Shown in pieces: positions 9,009-14,833 of a DNA stretch of 14,833 nt. The notes beneath the pieces are model-generated. The model searched no databases. It saw only the letters and a program-made list of their open reading frames with translations, and had not been told where the DNA came from. A program made the translations under genes and the position numbers. The stretch's first letter is position 1, and every line of letters begins with the position of its first letter. The stretch comes from Thermoplasmatota archaeon (GTDB taxonomy: Archaea > Thermoplasmatota > Penumbrarchaeia > Penumbrarchaeales > Penumbrarchaeaceae), in contig JAFGJI010000006.1 in NCBI GenBank assembly GCA_016929175.1, positions 1-14,833 on the forward strand, read 5' to 3'.

Positions 9009-12000
9009 TCATCGACCTCTTTGGATCACCCCTTCCTGCATCGGGACTGCCGGTGGTAAGGGAGCACTATACTGTCCCGGAGGCACCTGAAAGTATGGGG
9101 GGCCCTGCGGTCCAGGCGGAACCTGCGTCCTTCTTCTGGTGAAAAGGATGAATACGCCTCCAACGATCAATAACAGTGCCAGAAGGAGTAGCAGCGCCAA
9201 CAAGAGGATGGGGCCGACGATCCCCTTATCTGCGCGCGGCTTGTCCGCATCATCGTCATCTGGCATGTCATCGTCCTCGATCGACCTCGCGATACCGGTC
9301 AGGGTCAAGTGAAGAACGGCCTCGTTCCCCACGAGGTCCAACGCAGTGATTTCGAAGGTGAAGTTGCCCGGAGCCATCATGGATGCGTTCGTCCTCCAGG
9401 CGAGGCTGAATGATCCGTCCTGTGCGTCATCCGTAAGGTTCCATTCATTATCTCCCATGGATATGAACAGGGATGCTATCCCCCATCTGTCGGAAACGCT
9501 TCCGTTCAGATAGATGGTGTCTCCGATGAAGAAAGACCCCATATCGTTCGTGTAGGAATAGATCGATGGGAGTTCATCATCGATATTGAAGGCCCCCTCT
9601 ATCCTCGATGTGATCCCCACCATATCTGTTGCCTCCACAGAGAATTTATGGCGTCCCGATCTCAATGATGAGAGGCCTATCTCCATTTCCCATGTCTCGT
9701 CCAGGGAAGGTTGGCCTATTGAGATCGTCCCATCCTCGAAGATCGATCGAACATCCGCAAGGTCGTTCTCGTCCCATGCGGAGACCCTCACAGAAAGGAC
9801 TCCTTCCGGGGCGACCACAACCTCCGCTTCGGGTGAGATCAGGCTCAGGTCCGGTGGGGTCCCGTCGATGATGATGTACAAACTTGAACCGTTCATGTTC
9901 CTCTCGGTATCCTCGGCCCTGACCTCTATCAGATGTGTTCCCTCGGACAGGGTGATGGTGTTCAGCTCGCTGTTCCAGTACAGGCCTTTCTTCGGCAAAG
10001 GTATGATATCGGTCTTCAGACCGTCAACGAACAATGTAATGGATTTGAGCTTGACGTTGTCAGATGCTTCTCCCTCTATTGTCAATATGTCGCCCGATCT
10101 GACCACGGTATCATTGTCCGGAGAGAGTATGGACACATCCGGCAGGACCTTTTCTGTCAGGTAGAAGGAGGTACCGATGGTCATCAGGTGCCCTGAGGGG
10201 TCCCTCGCGGTGACCGATATGCTGTGCTCCCCGACATCAAGACCATCCGTATCGACGGTCCAGCTCCAGTTCCCGTCGAGGATGGATGATGTTATATCAA
10301 ATTCTGCCCCATCGTCAAGTTTCAGGGCAAGGTTCTCCACCGAATAGTCGTCCTGGCAGCTGCCCGTGACGACCATGGGCTCCCCCTGGACCATTATGTC
10401 ATCGTCGGAAGGGTATGATATCGATGCTTCCGGGGGGATATCATCAGCGATGGTCACTGAAATGGAGCACCTCACCTCCTTTAGCTCTTTCGTGAGAGCA
10501 GACACTTCGATCATGTGTTCTCCTTCATCAAGAGGTGTGGTGTCGAGGTCGAACTTGAAGGTTGTCCAATCACCCGAGGTATCGGTCGTGTCCTGCCATT
10601 CGGACCCGTCGATCCTCCATTTCACATTTTCAAGTCCCAGGTTCGAATGGGCACTACCTTTGATCTCGACACTCTCGGTGTGTGTGATCCTTGTTCCGTC
10701 ATCGGGGGATGTGATGAGGACCGTTGGAAGTGAATAGACGGTCACGTTGAAGGAGATTATCATCTCCGTGTTGAGGTAACCCATATTTGATAGGATGACA
10801 TGCTCCTGGCCCGTGATTATGGATATCAGGGTCCCCGATGATGACCCTTCGATCATCTCGCAGGCAAGGAAATCCGATCTGGCAGCGCATCTCTCGTAAT
10901 TGACCTGGTCGGTAAGGTAGAGGTCGATCATCCTCCCATTGTCCGAGAGAAGCGAGAATGTATTCTCCGTGAACATGTTGTTGCCATGAAGATAAGCATG
11001 CTGGACTTCGAACTCCACACGGACAAGGTATTCTTCGTCCCCGGACCCTTGGGACATCGTACCTGCGTTTGGCCTCTGGATCCTGGCGGGCATGTTGAAC
11101 TGGTGAGTATAAAGGGTCCCGGCCTGGCTGTTCGTGACCACCCGGGTCACCTGAGTGTTCCCACCGCTGTCGGGAGGGTCGTTCCCGAGGTAACTTGAAG
11201 ACTGGGACCAGAAATTCCTGGCATCTCCTATATCGAATTCGACCTCTCCGTTCGTATCCGTGTGGCCCCATGTTGAGATAGTCAGATAGGCCGGGTCGTA
11301 GTAATTTTCCGTGGCAAGTAGGACCCTTGCACCATCTACGGGTCTTCCGGAAGGATCAAGGACCCTTGTTCTGAGGTCTGCTGTACTGGAGTAATTGCCT
11401 GTCACCGTAATGACATGATCATCGCCTCTCCAGGAAAATACCGTTGATAGCTCCTTTCCCCAGCTTCCCTGGAAATCAGCGTCGTAGGTACCGAAGTTAT
11501 CGATCCCCGAACCTCCGTCGGACCAGAAATTGTCCCACTGATGCCATCCCCTCTCCCAGAACTCCGACCATACGTGGTCCTCGCCGGTGTTCAGGACACC
11601 CCTTGCAGGTATCAGGGAAGCACGGGCTGCCGCGATCGTGAGGTCCTGCAGCTCCCCGCAGTTCCCGTAATGGTTCCGGGATATCCTTACCGGCTGTACG
11701 GAGCGTGCGGGATTGCCGTTTATTCTTTTCCCTTCTTCCTGCACGTTCAGAGGAAGGGTCTTCCCGACCCAGTTCGATATTTTTTCGACCGCATGGTCCT
11801 TGTAATCGAAAGGCCTCCGGTTACCGGTCCCGTTGTTGAGGTAGCCTGCCGGAGCGCGGTAGGATTCCCCGTTCCACAGGGTGTCGACCCCGGAGAGGAC
11901 CTCTCTGAGAAGTGGGGGAGTGGCATTCTTGGGGTAAAGGACCGTACTTGTCGGGGTGTCGGAGGGATAGGAGCTGTCCGCATGATCGAACAACCAATCC

Positions 12001-12677
12001 CTCCAGAACTTGCCGCTGGAAGAGGGACCTCCGGTCGATGGGTCTATGTATGTTGGGTCCTCGTCGGTAACTTTGGGATGCACAACGTACCAGTAGTATA
12101 TGTCGGGGGGAAGGTCGAAAGATGTCCTCACGTTCGATCCGTTCACCCAGTATCTGATGGTGGAGGAACCTGACGAGTCCACGATGTCAGCATAGTCGAT
12201 GTATCCATCGTTCCCGTAGAGCATCTCGACGTTCTCCAGGAACACTTCGGGGTAAACGGTCGACCTCTTCAGCACCTCGGGAGGTGTGTGCGAGATGGAG
12301 AACGCCAGCTCATCGAGGTACCTGTCCTCCGAGCAGTCAAGTATAAGCTGTGCATAGGCCGAGGACCTGCTGCTCCCGATCTCCAGGAATGTCCTTGTCA
12401 GGTTCGTCCTGGTCCATTCCGGGACCCTGGCGATAGCCGAAAGGACGTCATCCGGCAGGGGTGTCCGGGGGTTGTCCGGAACAATTCTACCCGACCGGGT
12501 GTCGAAATGGAACGATCCTATCTGGCCGGGAGACAGGAAGATGGAAGCGGAATACTGGTCAAGTACCTCCCAGGGCTTTTCCTGCTCGTTGGTATCTGCG
12601 GAAACGATCTTTGCGGCTGATATCGTTAGAAGGAGCATTATGATGCCGATGCTGAAGTAGCCACTGTTTCTGGACAA
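9009..12677 (-). CDS. Membrane-anchored surface protein with a transglutaminase-like domain and five Ig-like repeats
   Basis: This 1222-residue protein starts at TTG 12677; AGGGGG lies 6 bases upstream and an in-frame stop prevents a longer product. The signal peptide (YFSIGIIMLLLTISAAKIVSA) is probably cleaved before D28. Residues about 280-400 form a transglutaminase-like core: NHYGNCGELQDL carries C340, EDHVWSEFW carries H368, and WHQWDNFW carries D382, in the order and spacing of the papain-like Cys-His-Asp triad. An Ig/carboxypeptidase-regulatory-like domain follows (about 425-485; LDPSGRPVDGARV). Five Ig-like repeats of 95-98 residues begin near 650, 748, 846, 941 and 1036, often with the motif SILSP. 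Then come an Asp-rich linker (DDDMPDDDDAD), a membrane helix (about 1152-1180), RRR and a proline-rich tail (PPGPQGPPYFQVPPGQY). Outside the cell it could crosslink, deamidate or cleave proteins; the reaction cannot be told from sequence. Residues 28-280 are unrecognised. Confidence 0.9.
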   Translation of the reverse strand: MSRNSGYFSIGIIMLLLTISAAKIVSADTNEQEKPWEVLDQYSASIFLSPGQIGSFHFDTRSGRIVPDNPRTPLPDDVLSAIARVPEWTRTNLTRTFLEIGSSRSSAYAQLILDCSEDRYLDELAFSISHTPPEVLKRSTVYPEVFLENVEMLYGNDGYIDYADIVDSSGSSTIRYWVNGSNVRTSFDLPPDIYYWYVVHPKVTDEDPTYIDPSTGGPSSSGKFWRDWLFDHADSSYPSDTPTSTVLYPKNATPPLLREVLSGVDTLWNGESYRAPAGYLNNGTGNRRPFDYKDHAVEKISNWVGKTLPLNVQEEGKRINGNPARSVQPVRISRNHYGNCGELQDLTIAAARASLIPARGVLNTGEDHVWSEFWERGWHQWDNFWSDGGSGIDNFGTYDADFQGSWGKELSTVFSWRGDDHVITVTGNYSSTADLRTRVLDPSGRPVDGARVLLATENYYDPAYLTISTWGHTDTNGEVEFDIGDARNFWSQSSSYLGNDPPDSGGNTQVTRVVTNSQAGTLYTHQFNMPARIQRPNAGTMSQGSGDEEYLVRVEFEVQHAYLHGNNMFTENTFSLLSDNGRMIDLYLTDQVNYERCAARSDFLACEMIEGSSSGTLISIITGQEHVILSNMGYLNTEMIISFNVTVYSLPTVLITSPDDGTRITHTESVEIKGSAHSNLGLENVKWRIDGSEWQDTTDTSGDWTTFKFDLDTTPLDEGEHMIEVSALTKELKEVRCSISVTIADDIPPEASISYPSDDDIMVQGEPMVVTGSCQDDYSVENLALKLDDGAEFDITSSILDGNWSWTVDTDGLDVGEHSISVTARDPSGHLMTIGTSFYLTEKVLPDVSILSPDNDTVVRSGDILTIEGEASDNVKLKSITLFVDGLKTDIIPLPKKGLYWNSELNTITLSEGTHLIEVRAEDTERNMNGSSLYIIIDGTPPDLSLISPEAEVVVAPEGVLSVRVSAWDENDLADVRSIFEDGTISIGQPSLDETWEMEIGLSSLRSGRHKFSVEATDMVGITSRIEGAFNIDDELPSIYSYTNDMGSFFIGDTIYLNGSVSDRWGIASLFISMGDNEWNLTDDAQDGSFSLAWRTNASMMAPGNFTFEITALDLVGNEAVLHLTLTGIARSIEDDDMPDDDDADKPRADKGIVGPILLLALLLLLALLLIVGGVFILFTRRRTQVPPGPQGPPYFQVPPGQYSAPLPPAVPMQEGVIQRGR

Positions 12678-12751
12678 GGAGGGCCCCCTTTGACGATTCG
12701 GTCATCATCTATCTAAATCCTTCGAGAATTGGGGAATTGTTTGATCCTTCA

Positions 12752-12820
12752 TTGAAAAAGGATGTGTGGGGGAAGGGATCTTGAAAAAGGTCATTGAATT
12801 GACGTGGATCCCTTTTTCAA
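12752..12820. repeat. Three evenly spaced copies of TTGAAAAAGG, the last inverted
   Basis: TTGAAAAAGG occurs at 12752-12761 and 12781-12790, and its reverse complement CCTTTTTCAA at 12811-12820. Start-to-start spacing is 29 and 30 bases, about three helical turns. The second and third copies extend to an 11-bp perfect inverted repeat (12780-12790 with 12811-12821, 20-base loop). It lies upstream of the leftward transglutaminase-like gene and downstream of tRNA-Leu. No T run follows the hairpin on the minus strand, so it looks more like an operator than a terminator. Confidence 0.6.
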
Positions 12821-12894
12821 GGTCCAGATAAAAAGAAAAGGTCCTTGGATGATCTTTTTTACCGTATTACATCATGATATAGCACTTTTTTGGG

Positions 12895-12923
12895 AAAAAA
12901 TATTGGTTGACGAGAGAAAAAAG
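12895..12923 (-). terminator. T-rich terminator of the tRNA-Leu transcript
   Basis: On the minus strand the tRNA 3' end is followed immediately by CTTTTTTCTC (12923-12914), and a second run of six T lies at 12900-12895. Paired T tracts without a hairpin are typical of archaeal termination after tRNA genes. Confidence 0.6.
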
Positions 12924-13005
12924 TGCGGGGGAAGGGATTTGAACCCTCGAAGGACTAACCACAGGATCCTAAGTCCTGCCTCTTTGACCGCTCGAGTACC
13001 CCCGC
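12924..13005 (-). tRNA. tRNA-Leu (anticodon UAG)
   Basis: The minus strand folds as a complete cloverleaf of 82 bases including the discriminator A at 12924. The acceptor stem GCGGGGG (13005-12999) pairs with CCCCCGC (12931-12925). The anticodon stem CAGGA/TCCTG encloses the loop CTTAGGA with anticodon TAG at 12971-12969, which reads CUA leucine codons. The T arm is GAGGG-TTCAAAT-CCCTT. The long variable arm (about 13 bases) fits the leucine class. No CCA is encoded after the discriminator, so it must be added enzymatically, and there is no intron. The gene follows the oxoamine synthase in the same direction with an 80-base gap. A possible TATA element (AATTTTATC, about 13061-13069) would give a pre-tRNA with a leader, but it is weak. 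Confidence 0.95.
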
Positions 13006-13085
13006 GTCGTTTGGGTGGTCCCCTAGTTGTAGGACCTTTGAACGAATGTAGAAAGTGACCCCCGATAAAATTGTTTCTGGTACTT

Positions 13086-14291
13086 TTATTCATCAGGTTC
13101 GTTGATGGGGATCTCCTCCAATAGCTCCTCATACATATCCAGAGCGAAGTTCAAGTCATCGATGGTATGGGTTGCCATTACGGAATTCCTGAGAAGGTTC
13201 CTGTCCTTTGGCGTTGCAGGGAAGACCACCGGGTTGGTATAGACCCCTTTATCCAGCAGTATTCTCCAGGATGCGACGGTGGGTGCTTCCTCCCCGATGA
13301 TGACCGGAATTATCGGTGTCTCGGTGGACCCGATATCGAAACCAAGCTTTCTTAGACCGTCCTTTAGATATTTGGCGTTCTTCCAGAGCGCCTCCTTATG
13401 CTCCGGCTCATCCCTGATGATCTGAAGCGCCTTCATTGCGGTTGCAACGTTCGACGGAGGTGGCGCTGCTGAGAACATGAGGGACCTAGCAGCATGTTTT
13501 ATCTCGAATATCAGGTCCTCCTTTCCGACTATGAAGCCTCCCATCGAGACCAGGGATTTTGAAAAGGTTCCCATTGTGATATCGACATCCAGATCGAAAT
13601 GGGCCGCGGTCCCCCTTCCTTTTGGACCTATGACCCCGATACCGTGAGCGTCATCCACCATGATCATCACATCGTTCTCCCGGCATATCCTGTGGATATC
13701 CGGAAGCTTTGCAATATCACCCTCCATCGAAAAGACACCATCTGTGACCTCGAGGGCTCCAGCGGTCTCAGGGACTTGCCGGATCGCATCGTTAAGTGAG
13801 GACATATCGTTGTGCCTGTAGATCATCACATTTGCCCTCGACATCCTAGATCCATCGACGATCGACGCATGATTGTAACTGTCGGAGATTATGTAGTCAT
13901 CCCTTCCAGCAAGAGCGTAGAGGGTGCCCAGATTGGTCTGATATCCGGTCGAGAACATGAGAGCCGCCTCCGCTCCCATGAAATCAGCGATCAGCTCTTC
14001 CATTTCCAGATGTATGTCCAGTGTCCCGTTGAGATACCTTGATCCCGTGCAACCGACCCCGTACCTGTCGATCGCTTCCTTTGCAGCTTTTTTGATCTCC
14101 GGGTGCTCGGTCAATCCGAGGTAATTGTTGGACCCGAGCATGACGGTGTCCATGCCGTTGATGTTAACTCTGTGTCCCTGCTCCCCCGTCACTGGTATGA
14201 AATAAGGATAGAGCCCCACCTCCATTGCCGATTCTATGACCAGTTTTGAAAATGGCGGCTTGTTCCCCTTCAGCATCCTTTTTTGCTCCAT
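13086..14291 (-). CDS. PLP-dependent alpha-oxoamine synthase (glycine C-acetyltransferase / BioF / serine palmitoyltransferase-like)
   Basis: This fold-type I aminotransferase-superfamily enzyme condenses an amino acid with an acyl-CoA, with decarboxylation in most members. From ATG 14291 it has 401 residues, the usual family length. Visible landmarks are LGSNNYLGL, GSRYLNGTLD, the stacking His in YNHAS (H141), the PLP-nitrogen Asp and partner His in VDDAHG (D213, H216), and the Schiff-base lysine in GTFSKS (K245). YPYF near the N-terminus, NGTLDIH and GTFSKSLVSMGGF look more like serine-palmitoyltransferase-type sequences than classical Kbl or BioF, so the amino acid and acyl-CoA are uncertain. 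The frame opens at 14315, but the TATA box at 14323-14330 places transcription near 14300, and GGTGAT (14296-14301) is spaced correctly for 14291. No biotin or threonine-degradation partner gene is adjacent. Confidence 0.88.
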   Translation of the reverse strand: MEQKRMLKGNKPPFSKLVIESAMEVGLYPYFIPVTGEQGHRVNINGMDTVMLGSNNYLGLTEHPEIKKAAKEAIDRYGVGCTGSRYLNGTLDIHLEMEELIADFMGAEAALMFSTGYQTNLGTLYALAGRDDYIISDSYNHASIVDGSRMSRANVMIYRHNDMSSLNDAIRQVPETAGALEVTDGVFSMEGDIAKLPDIHRICRENDVMIMVDDAHGIGVIGPKGRGTAAHFDLDVDITMGTFSKSLVSMGGFIVGKEDLIFEIKHAARSLMFSAAPPPSNVATAMKALQIIRDEPEHKEALWKNAKYLKDGLRKLGFDIGSTETPIIPVIIGEEAPTVASWRILLDKGVYTNPVVFPATPKDRNLLRNSVMATHTIDDLNFALDMYEELLEEIPINEPDE

Positions 14292-14295
14292 ACCC

Positions 14296-14301
14296 ATCAC
14301 C
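14296..14301 (-). promoter_or_regulatory. Ribosome binding site deciding the oxoamine synthase start
   Basis: On the minus strand this reads GGTGAT, an exact six-base match to the archaeal Shine-Dalgarno consensus, 4 bases before the ATG at 14291. It overlaps the in-frame ATG at 14297 and so argues against that start. Confidence 0.5.
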
Positions 14302-14322
14302 CCGGATGAAATCATTATCAGC

Positions 14323-14330
14323 TATATAAA
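14323..14330 (-). promoter_or_regulatory. TATA box of the oxoamine synthase gene
   Basis: TTTATATA on the minus strand, centred near 14326, predicts a transcription start near 14300 and a leader of about 9 bases. The ATG at 14315 would lie between the TATA box and the start point, so it is unlikely to be used. The nearest repeat unit begins 33 bases further upstream. Confidence 0.65.
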
Positions 14331-14362
14331 ATTGGACAATAAGTTTCTTGATTGCGATGGGG

Positions 14363-14588
14363 GCGTGTAAAAGCTGTATATAGTGCGGGTCGCGAGAACG
14401 GAGAATATTTACCGAGAGTGATCCGAGCGGGAAAGGGGCGCCAATAATATTGTATCTATGAATAGTAATTTGAGAGAAAGGAGAGATGGCGCCCCGAACG
14501 GAACCTTTGTATCGTCAAATGATCGACGAAGATCCAGACACAAAGGTCAGCTGAAAAACGATTATCATAAGCATGGAAGCATTTTTCA
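14363..14588. repeat. 226-bp structured tandem repeat, copy 1 (terminal copy)
   Basis: By eye it differs from copy 2 at 17 of 226 positions (about 92% identity) with no gap. Four inverted repeats are present: A, 14383-14393 with 14418-14428; B, GGGGCGCCA 14435-14443 with TGGCGCCCC 14487-14495; C, 14503-14513 with 14537-14547; D, GCTGAAAAA 14550-14558 with TTTTTCAGC 14582-14590. Stem A has one mismatch and three G-T pairs, and stem C has one mismatch. Homology to the next unit begins abruptly at 14363. The 226-bp length is not a multiple of three. No gene is seen here; from 14316 to the window edge the sequence holds only the leftward promoter and this array. Confidence 0.9.
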
Positions 14589-14814
14589 GCGTGTAAAAGC
14601 TGTATCGAGTTCGGATCGCGAGAGCGGAGAATATTTGACGAGAGCGATCCGAACGGGAAAGGGGCGCCAATAATATTGGATCTATGAATAGTATTCTGAA
14701 AGAAAGGAGAAATGGCGCCCCGAACGGAACCTTTGTATCGTCAAATGATCGACGAAATTCCAGATACAAAGGTCAGCTGAAAAACGATTATCATAAGCAT
14801 GGAAGCATTTTTCA
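14589..14814. repeat. 226-bp structured tandem repeat, copy 2
   Basis: All four inverted repeats are perfect in this copy. Stem A is 11 bp (GTTCGGATCGC 14609-14619 with GCGATCCGAAC 14644-14654). Stem B is 9 bp (14661-14669 with 14713-14721). Stem C is 11 bp (ACCTTTGTATC 14729-14739 with GATACAAAGGT 14763-14773). Stem D is 9 bp (14776-14784 with 14808-14816). CCAATAATATTGG (14667-14679) is an additional palindrome with 6-base arms around one base. Arm D ends 2 bases into the next unit. Confidence 0.9.
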
Positions 14815-14833
14815 GCGTGTAAAAGCTGTATCG
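14815..14833. repeat. 226-bp structured tandem repeat, start of copy 3 (cut by window end)
   Basis: The last 19 bases begin GCGTGTAAAAGCTGTAT and match the start of copy 2 exactly, at the same 226-base spacing. The array therefore continues beyond the window; its total copy number cannot be seen. Confidence 0.85.

Noticed and set aside
9586..10164. A 192-codon forward frame inside the transglutaminase-like gene
   Set aside because: It is antisense to a gene with clear domains over its whole length, and its translation is serine-rich without recognisable domains.
11541..12173. A 210-codon forward frame opposite the transglutaminase catalytic region
   Set aside because: It is antisense to the region carrying the Cys-His-Asp motifs; the length follows from the GC-rich codons of the real gene.
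12780..12821. Intrinsic terminator at the 11-bp inverted repeat
   Set aside because: On the minus strand the hairpin is followed by ATCCC with no T run, and the tRNA already has T tracts directly after it. An operator fits better.
13017..13037. Short inverted repeat GGTCC...GGACC between the oxoamine synthase and tRNA-Leu
   Set aside because: Five-base arms without a following T run are expected by chance; not enough to call a terminator or a regulatory site.
14458..14673. A 71-codon forward frame across copies 1 and 2 of the repeat
   Set aside because: The 226-bp unit is not divisible by three, so the frame cannot repeat. Differences between copies are mostly amino-acid-changing in this frame. 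The inverted repeats explain the conservation better.
14515..14769. An 84-codon minus-strand frame with hydrophobic stretches in the repeat array
   Set aside because: It crosses the unit boundary, shifts frame between units, has no clear ribosome site and resembles no protein; it is likely chance.
14363..14833. CRISPR array
   Set aside because: The repeat unit is 226 bp and contiguous, with no variable spacers of 30-40 bp and no cas genes nearby.

Overview
The window looks archaeal and is most compatible with a Thermoplasmata-like euryarchaeon. This rests on A/T-rich TATA-type boxes roughly 26 bases ahead of plausible transcription starts, purine-rich ribosome sites resembling GGAGGTGAT, a tRNA-Leu gene without an encoded CCA end, and several very large single-pass surface proteins with Ig-like, fibronectin III, cadherin-like and beta-propeller modules. 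The phylum is an inference; no rRNA or single-copy marker gene is present.

Layout. Positions 2-493 (+) hold the end of a fibronectin-III membrane protein, followed after 3 bases by a 1431-residue surface protein (497-4792, +) with a seven-repeat SBBP propeller, Ig-like repeats, Asp-rich calcium-binding-like loops and a C-terminal membrane anchor. A convergent gene (4904-5506, -) encodes a small soluble coiled-coil protein with a CxxC pair at each end. It diverges from 5760-8804 (+), a second surface protein in which a LamG/concanavalin-like domain appears to sit inside a split cadherin-like domain. Convergent to that is 9009-12677 (-), a third surface protein with a transglutaminase-like Cys-His-Asp domain, five Ig-like repeats, a membrane anchor and a proline-rich cytoplasmic tail. 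Then come tRNA-Leu(UAG) (12924-13005, -) and a PLP-dependent alpha-oxoamine synthase (13086-14291, -).

The right end (14363 to the window edge) is a non-coding tandem array. It has two complete 226-bp units, about 92% identical, and the first 19 bases of a third. Each unit contains four long inverted repeats plus a 13-bp palindromic site. The inner copy has perfect symmetry and the outermost copy has decayed symmetry. I do not recognise this repeat, and it is the most unusual thing in the window.

How the genes fit together. The four surface proteins share one topology: an exported, multi-domain, sequon-rich ectodomain, one C-terminal transmembrane helix and a short charged or low-complexity cytoplasmic tail. 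They likely form a cell-surface or adhesion locus, and the transglutaminase-like protein is the only one with a recognisable enzymatic site. The oxoamine synthase, the tRNA and the coiled-coil protein show no clear link to that theme.
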